Positions 51,301 to 59,709 of a stretch of 64,000 bases of DNA are shown here, piece after piece. The translations under genes and the position numbers were made by a program. The DNA lies in contig NZ_FOZD01000001.1 of the NCBI RefSeq assembly GCF_900113185.1, forward strand, positions 1,302,001-1,366,000, in the 5' to 3' direction. Numbering within the stretch: the stretch's first letter is position 1; each line of letters begins with the position of its first letter. Under the pieces are notes generated by a model. It made no database searches and was not told the origin of the DNA. It was given only the letters and a program-made list of their open reading frames with translations. The stretch is from Agromyces sp. CF514 (GTDB lineage: Bacteria > Actinomycetota > Actinomycetes > Actinomycetales > Microbacteriaceae).

Positions 51301-51616
51301 CGGGGCGCTGGTTGAGGTACGTGCGATCCCGGCTCGACCCGAACACGGCGCCGACCGGCGTCGACGCGGCCTGCCAGGTCGAGGCGCCGCTCACGACCGT
51401 CGCGGTGCTCGAGGTCGACGTGAACGTCGTCGCCGGGAAGTTGCCCGGCATCGCGACGGTCCCGGTGAACGGGGCCGCGGCCGAGACGGCGAAGGTGCCC
51501 CACGTGTCGAGTTCCGCTGCGCTCGCCGCCGTCGCACCCGCGACGATGAGCGCGCCGGCGACCAGGGCAGCCCACCACCGCGCACGTGACCGACGGTTCC
51601 GTTGCGACGTCTGCAT
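48326..51616 (-). CDS. Six-repeat LPATG-anchored surface protein
   Basis: 1096 residues. A signal peptide (WWAALVAGALIVAGATAASA) precedes a DUF-like ectodomain containing an EYNSCHRTGG-type segment (SYNSCHRTGGPSCDA) and a SpaA-like module (around 260-310). Six tandem Ig/cadherin-like repeats of about 110 residues follow, each with a NDLPG-type start, a LxADGRxLxVPGEG core and a VPYTVxDANGT-type end. A Pro-rich wall spanner, LPATG (1055-1059), a hydrophobic helix and RRR complete a sortase substrate. It probably acts as an adhesin or structural wall protein. ATG 51616 has a gaggaa ribosome site buried in a small hairpin. Confidence 0.9.
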   Translation of the reverse strand: MQTSQRNRRSRARWWAALVAGALIVAGATAASAAELDTWGTFAVSAAAPFTGTVAMPGNFPATTFTSTSSTATVVSGASTWQAASTPVGAVFGSSRDRTYLNQRPAANNAASPGVTTYTFARPTPASGWAFVLGDVDADQVTLSATGADGEPVPVAALGYQESYNSCHRTGGPSCDAADLNDRPSWTDGGSTGLLIGNARAADTDGATAWFAPSVPITSLTMSFRWRSGFPVYQTWFVAKTFAVGGTVTLDDAPLAGSTVTVLDENGTVVGTAVSGASGAWSLPALIATGPYRAVVEPPPGIAPLPEREFSLTESDAEGVDFPFVTPPPPIAEVDAASTLQGVPVSHPLLDNDLPGSEPFPLVPDSARFALPPTAPAGTELSADGRLLTVPGEGVWSVTADGVATFTPEPAFTGATTTIPYAVDDTRGGTATASVTVEVAPVTPMATDDPRATPMGQPERFAPLANDLAGDPAVPLVLDSLVFVMPQGAPAGSTLSPDGRQLVIPGEGSYAIGDDAWVTFTPDAAFSGVATPVAYTVADANGTVATATITVTVSAAGQPIGTVDEIFTLQGTPTSGPLTANDSPSSASAVFLPESIRFSLPPGAPPGSSVSADGRTLVIGGEGTYTLDPGVDFAVFTPEPAFVGTTTPAPYSVLDSEGATANATIIVHVTPVTPTAVADSTTTAQGTATTVEPLANDEPGTAAIALVPATLALQLPPGAPAGSSFSPEGVLTIAGEGVYALDGAGGVTFTPVPSFTGDTTPVPYTVADANGTLATSVISISVAPVVPVPSPDAAATPQATPITVDVLGNDLPGSDAVGLDPTSVRLRVPAGAPIGTALGADGRSLVVPGEGEYTVDAVTGGIGFRPVATFVGEATPVPYGVTDANGTTATALLVISVTPVTPVAGVDNVVAEPGESTVIDVLANDVSGNDAGGGAPAPLVPRSVRLELPLGADPEALSSDGRTLALDGVGTLTVDPTTGAVTFAPAAGFSGTTPVVPYTVLDANGTLARASLQVDVAAAPTEPPPTDPPGEPVIPPNPGTSGPGAPAGSGDATGLPATGPRSLEALPLAAALLAAGLVVLASRRRHAPTTPASPRR

Positions 51617-51622
51617 ATCGAG

Positions 51623-51638
51623 ATTTCCTCAGGGAAAT
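51623..51638 (-). promoter_or_regulatory. Small AT-rich hairpin over a ribosome site
   Basis: ATTTCC and GGAAAT pair around a 4-base loop in the leader of the LPATG gene, so the GGAA of the ribosome site lies in a stem. The stem is only 6 base pairs and would be marginal at growth temperature. Confidence 0.45.
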
Positions 51639-51696
51639 TCGACGATAGGGGCTCCTCGGCCGCACCACAAGCGGCGCCTCGACCGACGCCCGGTGA

Positions 51697-52071
51697 TCAG
51701 GTGTCGCGTTCGCCCCCGCGGAGCTCCACCACGAGTCGGGCGATGTCGCGCACGAGATCGAGCGGCAGCGGCTTCGAGTAAGGCAGGTTCACGGTGTCCT
51801 TCGCCGCGCGCCACGGGGCGATGCGCGCCTCGAGTTCGCCCTCGGTGTGCGGCACCGGGTAGAGGCCGATGTGCTGCTTCCAGCCGGCGAAGTGCAGCCA
51901 ATAGCGGCCATGCACGGCGATGGCCGGGATGTCGTAGCGCAGCTTCTCCTCGGCACCCGGAAGCACCTCGTGGATCGCGGCGCGCACCGCCGCGAGGCGC
52001 TCGGCCGGCTCGCCCTCGAAGCCGGCGAGGTACTCGTCGACCGTGGTCGGCTTGACGGGTCGGTCGTTCAT
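51697..52071 (-). CDS. DUF1801 domain protein
   Basis: 124 residues. The family pattern is clear: VDEYLAGFEGEPAERLAAVR, EEKLRYDIPAIAVHGRYWLH, IGLYPVPHTEGELEARIAPW and TVNLPYSKPLPLDLVRDIAR. Such proteins (YdhG-type) have been linked to iron delivery or are uncharacterised. ATG 52071 overlaps the esterase stop (ATGA), so the two are co-translated, although no functional link is known. Third positions and length fit the family. Confidence 0.85.
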   Translation of the reverse strand: MNDRPVKPTTVDEYLAGFEGEPAERLAAVRAAIHEVLPGAEEKLRYDIPAIAVHGRYWLHFAGWKQHIGLYPVPHTEGELEARIAPWRAAKDTVNLPYSKPLPLDLVRDIARLVVELRGGERDT

Positions 52072-53462
52072 GAGACGTCCTCCAGGGTCAGCCCGCCGCG
52101 CCACCCGGCGCCGACGGGGATGTGCTGCTCGCTGATGCGCCCGCTGCGGGCGAACTCGACCCAGGCCGCGCGAAGCGGCGCGCCGGCGGCCACGAGGGTC
52201 GCGGCGCCGTCGGGCGCGACCAGGGCCGCGCGCGACCAGGCCGGCTCGTTCGGGAAGAGCAGGGGCAGCTCGATCGCGTGCGCGGCGCCGAGCGGACCGC
52301 CCGCGGGGCGCGCGTCGAACACGCCGACCTGCACGGAGGCGCCGCCCGCCGCGAGCAGCTCGGCGAACCGACGGCCTTCTCGCGCGTAGACGCGCTTCGT
52401 GGTCGCGCCCACGAGCACGCGGCGCGCGAGCCGCCCGACGAGGGGCACCCGGAACAGGCGTTCGAGCTTCGGCACGGTGCCGAGGAAGAACATCGTCTCC
52501 TCGGTCGTCCACGTCACGAGCACGTCGAGCCCGGCCGCACGGCGGCGCCAGACCCCGGGGATCTCGGCCTCGGCAGGCAGCGGCGCCTGGCCCGCCTCGG
52601 GGCCGAAGCTCATGCCCGAACGCAGGCCGTAGCCCGACCCCGCCTGCTTCGCGACGAGCTGCAGTGCGCCGATCTCGTCGGTCGTGGCATCCGTCGGGAT
52701 CACCCCGATCGCCTCGCGCATCTTCGCCTGCATCTCGTCGCGATCGGTGCGGATGCCGAACGGCGCGCTCTGCAGCACGACGCGCGAGACGAGGCCTTCG
52801 GCTCCGTCGGCCGCGAGCACGTGGGCGAGCGCGTCGGCGCCCGAGGACTGCCCGAAGACGGTGACCTGCTCGGGGTCGCCGCCGAACCCGGCGACGTGCT
52901 CGCGCACCCAGCGCAGCGCGGTCGCGACGTCGAGCAGCCCCAGGTTCGCAGGTCGCCGCGAGTCGGCACCGAGCCGGTCGCCGGCGAAGCCGAGCAGGCC
53001 GAGCCGGAACGTCGGGGCGACGACCAGCACGCCGTGCTCGCGGGCGAGCGCCGACGCGTCGAATCCGGGCAGGTCGCCCGCGTTCGAGACGTGCGCACCG
53101 CCGTGGATCCACACGAGCACCGGCACCGGGCCGACGGCGTCAGCGGGGCGCGTCACGGTGATGCGCAGGCAGTCCTCGTCGAACACCGCGCCCTCGAGGG
53201 GGTCGCCGAGCACGGCCGCGCTCGGGCTCGGCGGCTGCGGACAGGCGATGGTGGCGAGCTGCAGGTCGTCGGACGACGCCGGGTCGGGCTCGACCGCCTG
53301 CGGCCGGCCGAACCGGTCGGCCGTGGCGTAGCGGATGTTGCGGATGCGCTGCACGCCGTCGTCCTCGACGGCGACGAACGCACCCCACGGTGTCTCGACG
53401 GCGGTGAGCGAGGGCAGCCGGTCGGCGGCATCGTCGGGGCGCCGTGCGGTGAGGTCGGTCAT
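52068..53462 (-). CDS. Type B carboxylesterase
   Basis: 464 residues. The N-terminal VETPWGAFVAVED and RNIRYATADRFGRP are typical of carboxylesterase type B. The oxyanion motif is WIHGGAHVSNAG. The nucleophile is Ser206 in VTVFGQSSGADAL, a variant of the usual GESAG. The catalytic acid and His are less clear: DEIG and GAAHAIELPLL are candidates. No signal peptide, so it should be cytosolic and act on small esters. ATG 53462 has CAGAAT 6 bases upstream and no ribosome site. Confidence 0.85.
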   Translation of the reverse strand: MTDLTARRPDDAADRLPSLTAVETPWGAFVAVEDDGVQRIRNIRYATADRFGRPQAVEPDPASSDDLQLATIACPQPPSPSAAVLGDPLEGAVFDEDCLRITVTRPADAVGPVPVLVWIHGGAHVSNAGDLPGFDASALAREHGVLVVAPTFRLGLLGFAGDRLGADSRRPANLGLLDVATALRWVREHVAGFGGDPEQVTVFGQSSGADALAHVLAADGAEGLVSRVVLQSAPFGIRTDRDEMQAKMREAIGVIPTDATTDEIGALQLVAKQAGSGYGLRSGMSFGPEAGQAPLPAEAEIPGVWRRRAAGLDVLVTWTTEETMFFLGTVPKLERLFRVPLVGRLARRVLVGATTKRVYAREGRRFAELLAAGGASVQVGVFDARPAGGPLGAAHAIELPLLFPNEPAWSRAALVAPDGAATLVAAGAPLRAAWVEFARSGRISEQHIPVGAGWRGGLTLEDVS

Positions 53463-53468
53463 CGCACG

Positions 53469-53474
53469 ATTCTG
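53469..53474 (-). promoter_or_regulatory. Weak leaderless-type -10 (CAGAAT)
   Basis: CAGAAT on the minus strand lies 6 bases before ATG 53462, the same hexamer and spacing as before the fusion gene at 44558. Confidence 0.3.
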
Positions 53475-53509
53475 CCGGAGCGGTCCTGCCCCGGCCACCT
53501 CCCGAGGCA

Positions 53510-55513
53510 TCAGACCGCGTCCTCCCGGTCGGCAGCGGGTTCGCGCGGCGCGCCGCGGCGCGCCATGACGCCGGCCAGCACCAGCCCTGCGCCGAGCAGC
53601 CCGAACAGCGCGAGCGGCAGCAGGGCGGGCCAGCCGCCAGCGGCGTCGGCCGTGAGCGTCGCGAGCAGCACCGTGCGTGCGGGTGCGGTGGGTGCGGCAT
53701 CCGCGAGGCTCGTGAGCGCGCTCGGTGCGGTCGACGTGAGGCCTGCGACGAGGGCGACCAGTCCGATCGCGAGCGCGACGAGTCGGCCCGCACCGCCGAG
53801 CACGGCGGCGAGGCCCTGGTTGACGACGGCGAACACCGCCCCGACGACGAGGCTCGCGGCCGTGAACCAGATCCACTCCGAGGGGCCGAGGGGCACGGCG
53901 GCGAGCACGACGGCGGCCACGACCAGACCCTGCGCCGCGCCGACTCCCACTGTCGGCCCGAGGCTGCGACGGGCGATGTCCATCGACGATGCGCCGGTCA
54001 GCAGCCGACTCCGGGGAACGGCGGCCCGCGCGAACGCGAGCACCATCGCGCCGAACCACATCGCGATCACGGCGAACAGCGGTGCCGACGTCACTCCGCG
54101 CGTGGCGGCGTCGTGATCCGCGAGCACGGGCAGCGACACCACCGACGAGAGGGTCGCGATGTCGCTCGCGGAGTACGTCGGGATCTGCTCGGTCGCACTC
54201 GCGAGCCCGTCGGCCAGTTGCGCGGCGCCCGTGTCGAGCTGGTCCGCGCCGGTGGCGAGCGACTGCGCGCCGGCACTCAGCGATGCGGCGCCCGCATCGG
54301 CCTGGGCGGCTCCCGCCGCGACCTCGTCCGCACCCGCAGCGGTCTGGTCGAGTCCGTCGACGAGCGAGACGAGGCCGTCGGCGAGCTCGGCCGAGCCCGT
54401 GGCCACCTGGTCCGCGCCCGAGGCGAGCTGCCCGACGAGTGCGTCGGCGGCCTGCGCACGCGTGAGTGCGTCCTGCGCCTGGCTGCAGAGGCGACCAGGC
54501 GGGATCCGGCAGATCTCCGCGACCACGGCGGCGAGCCGGGCGGTCGCGTCGCCCAGGGCCGACGAGGCCTGCGCCGTGGCATCCGCGACTCCGGCGGCGC
54601 CCGCGGCGATCGCCGCCGAGTCGCCCGGGAGTGACTGGGATGCCGCGTCGAGCTCGCCGAGTCCCGCGTCGAGGGCCGACGCGCCGGTGTCGAGCGACTG
54701 GAGCCCGGTCGCGAGCTGCGAGGCGCCGCTCGCGAGCTGATCCGCTCCGGAGCTCAGCGAGGCGGCACCCTCGGACACCTGGTCGGCGCCGTCTGCGGCG
54801 TTGCCGATCTGCTCGTTGATCTCGTTGAACCCGGCGTAGACGTTTCCGAGGTACTGCGCCGTGAGCTGGCGGTTGAGCGACGAGACCGCGGTCTGCGTGA
54901 CGACCTCGGTGAGCGCCGGGTCGAGGTACGCGGATGCCGGGGTGGTCGCGATCTCGATGACGGCCTGCCTGGCCTGCGCCGCCGGTCCGCCCATCGAGGT
55001 CGCTGCGGCCGAGAACGACGCCGGGATCGTGATGACCGCGGCGTACCTGCCCGAGCGCAGCCCGGCCGCCGCGTCGTCGTCGTTGGTGAGCACCCACGTG
55101 AAGTTGCCGCTGTCGTCGTCGACCGGGGCGGTGGCCGCGTCGGTCGCGGGGGTCGCCGGCGCCGAAGGCGTCGCAGAGGGCGATGTCGATGCGGAGGCAG
55201 AGGGCGAGGCCGATGCGGCGGCCGAGGGCGACGCCGATGCCGACGGAGTGGCCGTGGGTGCCGGGGTGGAGGTCGCGCCGCCGGCGAGGAGTCCCGCCGC
55301 GAACTGGCGCCCGAGCGGCACCGTCGAACCGTCGACCGTGACGGGCACGTCATCGTTGACGATCGCGGCCGTGACGCGGTCGAGCGAGGTCGTCGGCTCG
55401 GTGAGCGCCCAGGTCAGCACGCCGCCGATGAGCAGCGGCGCCACGAGCACGCCGATCACGCCCAGCCGCGAGAGCCGCTCGGTGCCGGCCGTCGCCGAGA
55501 ACCGCCCGGGCAT
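53510..55513 (-). CDS. YhgE/Pip-like membrane protein
   Basis: 667 residues. A first transmembrane helix near residues 18-35 is followed by a large outer domain containing a Ser-Ala-Pro low-complexity stretch (about 83-115), a VITIPASFSAAATS segment and a long coiled series of ADQLASGASQLATGL-type heptads (245-420). Five helices close the protein. This is the YhgE/Pip layout, related to ABC-2-type exporters and to ESX-style Pip proteins. Its ATG overlaps the MMPL stop by one base (TGATG), so the two membrane proteins are made together and probably act in one envelope export system. Confidence 0.87.
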   Translation of the reverse strand: MPGRFSATAGTERLSRLGVIGVLVAPLLIGGVLTWALTEPTTSLDRVTAAIVNDDVPVTVDGSTVPLGRQFAAGLLAGGATSTPAPTATPSASASPSAAASASPSASASTSPSATPSAPATPATDAATAPVDDDSGNFTWVLTNDDDAAAGLRSGRYAAVITIPASFSAAATSMGGPAAQARQAVIEIATTPASAYLDPALTEVVTQTAVSSLNRQLTAQYLGNVYAGFNEINEQIGNAADGADQVSEGAASLSSGADQLASGASQLATGLQSLDTGASALDAGLGELDAASQSLPGDSAAIAAGAAGVADATAQASSALGDATARLAAVVAEICRIPPGRLCSQAQDALTRAQAADALVGQLASGADQVATGSAELADGLVSLVDGLDQTAAGADEVAAGAAQADAGAASLSAGAQSLATGADQLDTGAAQLADGLASATEQIPTYSASDIATLSSVVSLPVLADHDAATRGVTSAPLFAVIAMWFGAMVLAFARAAVPRSRLLTGASSMDIARRSLGPTVGVGAAQGLVVAAVVLAAVPLGPSEWIWFTAASLVVGAVFAVVNQGLAAVLGGAGRLVALAIGLVALVAGLTSTAPSALTSLADAAPTAPARTVLLATLTADAAGGWPALLPLALFGLLGAGLVLAGVMARRGAPREPAADREDAV

Positions 55514-58500
55514 CAGCCCGCGTCCGATCCGGCCGCCGCCGCGGCACCCGCCACGCCGACGGTCACGGCCTCGGCGCTCGATCCGGTGACGGATGCCGCG
55601 CGCACGGCGCATGCCGCGGGCAGCACGTCGCTCGCCCCACCGGGTTCGCGAGCCGAGACGACGATCGAGAGCGGGCGCTCGCCGTGTCGTTCGGCGTGCC
55701 CGTGCGCCTCCGCGAGCAGGGCGGCGATGCGCCGCCGCACGTCGGGGTCGCCGACCTCGTCGAGTCCGTCGACGAGCACGAGGTCCCGCGTGTTCCAGAG
55801 CGCCGTGCGCACGACCAGCTCGGCGCCGCGCGATCCGGCGAGGCCGGCGAACGCGGTGCGCGTGCGCACGGTCGCGGCTCGCGAGGGAAGCACCAGGCCG
55901 CACACCTTGAGGAGTCCGGCGGCGATGCCGCGCCTGGCGCCGAGCGCGAGCAGCAGTTCGCGGCGATCGCCGACGGTGCCCCCGAACACGACGAGCGCGT
56001 CGCCGGCCTCGAGGCGCGCGGTGAACCCGCGCGGCCGACCCGCGGCATCCGTCCCACCGGCGTCGGCTGCCCCGACCGCCCCGGCCCGACCGGCCGAGCG
56101 CCCGACCGACTCCTCGTCGCCGATCTCGACCTGCTCGACCTCGTCGCCCGGGTCGTCGTCGTGTCCGGCGACGCGCACGCCCTCGGCCGCGAGCACGTAC
56201 CGGTCGCCGGGCTCGGGCCAGTCCGCCAGGGCGAACTCCTCGGTGAGGCCCTCTCCCTCGATGTCGAACCCGGGCAGGGCCCGGTCGAGCCACGCGGGAA
56301 TCCACCAGGCGTGGTGCCCGAACAGCACGAGCACGGCCGGGATCAGGGTCATGCGCACGAGGAACGCGTCGATCGCGACGCCGACGGCCAGTCCGAACGC
56401 GATCGGCTGGATCGACGCGTCGCCGCCCGGCACGAACGCGACGAACACCGAGAACATGATGATCGCGGCCGCCGTGACGACCCGGGCGGAGGCGACGAAG
56501 CCGCGATGCACGGCACCCGTCGCATCGCGCCCGGCGGCGTCCTGGTGCACGTAGTCCTCGCGCATGCGGCTGACGAGGAACACCTCGTAGTCCATCGCGA
56601 GGCCGAACAGCACGCCCATCAGGATGATCGGCATGAAGCTGATCACCTGGCCGACGTCGGCCACGCCGAGCAGGTCGGCGCCCACCCCGTCGACGAACAC
56701 GAGGCTCGTGAGTCCGAACGCGGCGCCGATCGAGAGCACGTACCCGAGCGCGGCCGTCACGGGCACGACGATCGACCGGAACACCATCGCGAGCAGCACC
56801 AGCGAGAGTCCGACCACGAGCAGGCCGAACGGCGCGAGCGCCCCGGCGAGACGGTCCGAGATGTCGATGCCCGCTGCGGTGTAGCCCGTCACCGAGAGGT
56901 CGACGCCGAACTCGGCCTCGAGGTCGTCGTGCATGGCGCGCAGCGTCGACACGAGCTCCTTCGTCTGCTCCGAGTCGGGCGACCCCTCGGGGATCACCTG
57001 CACGATGCCCGTGTCGCCCGTCTCGTTCGGCGTCGTCAGGGGAACGGATGCCACGCCGGGCACCGCGGCGAGGGTCGCCCCCAGGTCGTCCATGAGCCCG
57101 ACCGGGTCGGTCGACTCGATGATGAGGCCCGTCACGATGAGCGGGCCGTTGAAGCCCGGGCCGAAGTGCTCGGCGATGAGGTCGTAGGTCACGCGCCCGG
57201 GTTCGCCCTCGTCGAGGGACCCCGCGTCGGGCAACGCCAGGCGCAGGTGCGCGGCCGGCACGGTCGCGAGCGCGAGCAGCCCGACGACGAGCACGACCGT
57301 CACGATCGGCCACCTCGTCACGCCGCGCACCCAGCCGCCGAAGAAGCCACGAGGGGCGGATGCCGCGGGCGCGCGATCGAGCGCCGGCTCGGCCGTCTCG
57401 GGCCGGGCGTCCGAGGCTTCCGTCGCGGGGTCCGACTCCGATCCCGCAGAGGCGTCGCTGCCGTCGGAGGCACGGTCGTGGTCTGCGCCCTCGTCGGGGT
57501 CTGCGCCCTCGTCGGAGCGTGCGCTCTCGTCGGAGCTTGCGCCCTCGTCGGAATCCGGCCGACCACCGGCATCCGTCGCCACCGAGGCATCCGTCACCTG
57601 CGTGGCATCCGTCGCCGGATCGGCACCGGGTCGGTACCGCTTCGCGACCACGTGCCACCCGGCGAACCCGAGCAGGGCCGGCGTGAGCGTGAGCGAGACC
57701 GCGACGGCCGTCGCCACCGCGAGGGCCGCGGCCACGCCCATGGTCGTGAGGAACGGGATGCCCGCGACCGCGAGGCCGAGCAGCGCGATGATCACGGTCA
57801 TGGCGGCGAAGACGACCGCCGAGCCGGAGGTCGCGACCGCGCGCGCGGCGGACTCCTCGACGTCGAGGCCCTGCTGCACCTGGTCGCGATGTCGCGACAC
57901 GATGAACAGGCCGTAGTCGATGCCGACCGCGAGGCCGAGCATGAGGGCGAGCAGGGGCGTCGTCGACGTGATCGTGAGGAACCCGGTGCCCGTCAGCACG
58001 ATCGCGAGCGACACGCCCACGCCGAGCAGCGCCGTGACGAGCGGGATGCCGGCGGCCGTGAACGACGCGAACGCCACGAGCAGCACGAGGTACGCGACGA
58101 GGATGCCGAGCAGCTCGGTGATGCTGATGCCCGTCGAGGTCTGTGCGAAGAGCTGCCCGCCGACGGCGACCTGCGACCCGTCGGGCAGCGCCTGCTCGAG
58201 GTCGTCGCCCGCGGCCTGCAGCGCGTCGGCCGTCTCGGGCGTGACCGACGTCGTCGACACCGAGAGCTGGATCGGCACGAGGGCCGCCGAGCCGTCGGGC
58301 GCGAGGTTCGCCGACCCGGGGGTGGCGTACGGCGAGCTCGCCCCCTCGACCTGCGGGATCGCCTCGATGTCGGCGATGGCCGCCTCGACGGCCTGCTCGA
58401 ATGCGGCATCCGTCACGTCGCCGCCGTCGGGCGCGACCGCGATGAGCTGGGCCGTGGCGCCGCTCACCTGGGGGAAGGTGCGGGCGAGCGCGTCGAGCGC

Positions 58501-58662
58501 GTCTTGGGACTCGGTGCCCGGGATGCTGTAGGTGTTGTCGGTGCCCTGGCCGATGAGCGCCGCGCCGGTGAAGCAGACGGCGAGCACGCCGAGCCAGAGC
58601 ACGAGCATTCGCACCCGTGCTCGAAAGGCCCATCGACCGAGTGCGTACAACGCGGAGGACAT
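55513..58662 (-). CDS. MMPL family transporter with degenerate ATPase-like tail
   Basis: 1049 residues. Two RND/MMPL halves are present, each with an outer porter loop and about six helices; GIDYGLFIVSRHRDQV and AMDYEVFLVSRMREDY are the paired Asp-Tyr motifs of helices 4 and 10 that carry protons. A charged Ser/Asp/Glu-rich insert (residues 350-420) lies between the halves. After the last helix a 200-residue soluble tail resembles an ABC-type ATPase, with DLVLVDGLDEV in the place of Walker B, but GGTVGDRREL replaces the P-loop, so it should not bind ATP normally. MMPL proteins export lipids or siderophores. Confidence 0.87.
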   Translation of the reverse strand: MSSALYALGRWAFRARVRMLVLWLGVLAVCFTGAALIGQGTDNTYSIPGTESQDALDALARTFPQVSGATAQLIAVAPDGGDVTDAAFEQAVEAAIADIEAIPQVEGASSPYATPGSANLAPDGSAALVPIQLSVSTTSVTPETADALQAAGDDLEQALPDGSQVAVGGQLFAQTSTGISITELLGILVAYLVLLVAFASFTAAGIPLVTALLGVGVSLAIVLTGTGFLTITSTTPLLALMLGLAVGIDYGLFIVSRHRDQVQQGLDVEESAARAVATSGSAVVFAAMTVIIALLGLAVAGIPFLTTMGVAAALAVATAVAVSLTLTPALLGFAGWHVVAKRYRPGADPATDATQVTDASVATDAGGRPDSDEGASSDESARSDEGADPDEGADHDRASDGSDASAGSESDPATEASDARPETAEPALDRAPAASAPRGFFGGWVRGVTRWPIVTVVLVVGLLALATVPAAHLRLALPDAGSLDEGEPGRVTYDLIAEHFGPGFNGPLIVTGLIIESTDPVGLMDDLGATLAAVPGVASVPLTTPNETGDTGIVQVIPEGSPDSEQTKELVSTLRAMHDDLEAEFGVDLSVTGYTAAGIDISDRLAGALAPFGLLVVGLSLVLLAMVFRSIVVPVTAALGYVLSIGAAFGLTSLVFVDGVGADLLGVADVGQVISFMPIILMGVLFGLAMDYEVFLVSRMREDYVHQDAAGRDATGAVHRGFVASARVVTAAAIIMFSVFVAFVPGGDASIQPIAFGLAVGVAIDAFLVRMTLIPAVLVLFGHHAWWIPAWLDRALPGFDIEGEGLTEEFALADWPEPGDRYVLAAEGVRVAGHDDDPGDEVEQVEIGDEESVGRSAGRAGAVGAADAGGTDAAGRPRGFTARLEAGDALVVFGGTVGDRRELLLALGARRGIAAGLLKVCGLVLPSRAATVRTRTAFAGLAGSRGAELVVRTALWNTRDLVLVDGLDEVGDPDVRRRIAALLAEAHGHAERHGERPLSIVVSAREPGGASDVLPAACAVRAASVTGSSAEAVTVGVAGAAAAAGSDAG

Positions 58663-58778
58663 CTGCCAGCCGTTTCGCCCGCCGCACGAGAAGGCTCGCG
58701 CGGCGGTAGTGCTCAGGCTAGGGGCGGCGCCGACACCGGGGCAAGCACCGGTTCAGGGGGTTTCGGGCATCGCCGGGG

Positions 58779-59504
58779 TCAGGCGACGTCGGCCTCGCCC
58801 GCAGGGCCGACCGCGTCGGCGACGGTCGCCGTGGCATCCGCGTACTCGGTGTCGACGAGGATCGGCAGGTGGTCGCTCGAGCCGCGCGGCAGGGTCTCGA
58901 CCTTGCGGATGTCGAAGCCGGCCGAGGTCGCGAGGTCGAAGTGCCCGCGGAAGAACTTGTAGCGCGTGTACGTGCGGCTGTCGCTGAGGGTCAGGTCGTA
59001 GCCTGCCTCGCGCACCTTCTCGGCCAGGTTGTCCTTGAAGATCGGGTAGTTGTAGTCGCCCACCATGAGCGTGGGCAGGTTCGGCCCGAGCAGTTGCAGC
59101 TCGCCGAGCGCGGCCTTGATCTGGTGGCGGCGCAGCGAGTTCAGCGCGGTGAGCGGTGCGGCGTGGAACGAGGCCACGATGGCCTCGCGCTCGTGCACGC
59201 GGTCGTAGAGGCGCGCGCCGAGCAGACGCTCGTGCGCGGGCCGCAGCACGCGGTCGTGCATCGACTTCTTCAGCGCGACCGTGCGCAGGTCTCGGATCTC
59301 GATGCGGTCGGGTCGGTAGTACACGGCGAGTCCGAGCCGGCTGCCCACGGTCGAGTGCGCGAGCCGCAGCCGGCCCTCGTGCTCGGCGAGGTCGAGGGTG
59401 TCGCATTCCTGCAGGCACACGACGTCGGGGGAGTAGCGCTCATCGAGCGCCGCGAGTTCGGAGATCGCGCGATGCTTGCGGAGGTTGTAGCTGATCACCA
59501 GCAT
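58779..59504 (-). CDS. Endonuclease/exonuclease/phosphatase family protein
   Basis: 241 residues. The EEP fold is visible: MLVISYNLRKHRAISELAAL, CLQECD (metal-binding Glu), LMVGDYNYP (catalytic Asp-Asn) and SSDHLPILVDTEY (catalytic Asp-His). It should cleave phosphodiesters in nucleic acids, nucleotides or phospholipids in a Mg2+-dependent way. No signal peptide, so cytosolic. ATG 59504 has a TATTCT box 6 bases upstream, one of the clearest leaderless promoters here. Confidence 0.9.
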   Translation of the reverse strand: MLVISYNLRKHRAISELAALDERYSPDVVCLQECDTLDLAEHEGRLRLAHSTVGSRLGLAVYYRPDRIEIRDLRTVALKKSMHDRVLRPAHERLLGARLYDRVHEREAIVASFHAAPLTALNSLRRHQIKAALGELQLLGPNLPTLMVGDYNYPIFKDNLAEKVREAGYDLTLSDSRTYTRYKFFRGHFDLATSAGFDIRKVETLPRGSSDHLPILVDTEYADATATVADAVGPAGEADVA

Positions 59505-59510
59505 CCGTTC

Positions 59511-59516
59511 AGAATA
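59511..59516 (-). promoter_or_regulatory. Putative leaderless -10 box (TATTCT)
   Basis: TATTCT on the minus strand lies exactly 6 bases before ATG 59504, with no ribosome site between. Confidence 0.6.
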
Positions 59517-59670
59517 GGACTCCGCGGTGTGATTCGGCTGGGGGTTGCGCTGCGAGTTCGCCGGGGGTTCACCGGGTGATCGCCGAATGACGGATGTCGC
59601 GGGCGGTCCCGCGCCACGCGCTCGCCGTCTCGTGCCGACGGCCGGCGCCCGCGGTGGCAGGATGACAGGC

Positions 59671-59709
59671 ATGCGGTTCGACAACGACGACGACGGGCGC
59701 CGATCGTGA
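59671..59709 (+). CDS. Possible 12-residue leader ORF
   Basis: ATG at 59671 opens MRFDNDDDGRRS and stops with a TGA that overlaps the GTG start of the NUDIX gene (GTGA, 59706-59709). CAGGAT ends 7 bases before this ATG. The NUDIX GTG has no good ribosome site of its own, so coupling through this leader would explain its translation. The same design is seen at 55-147. Confidence 0.35.
   Translation: MRFDNDDDGRRS

Noticed and set aside
48326-51616. Regular spacing of about 330 bases that could be mistaken for a repeat array or CRISPR
   Set aside because: It is the DNA of six protein repeats; units differ in sequence and no spacer-repeat structure exists. No CRISPR or cas gene was seen.
53510-58687. 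One continuous minus-strand frame of over 1700 codons covering the YhgE-like and MMPL genes
   Set aside because: The upstream part is a shifted reading of the MMPL gene; the MMPL frame ends with its own stop at 55513 and the YhgE-like ATG overlaps it. The Arg-rich stretch has no domain.
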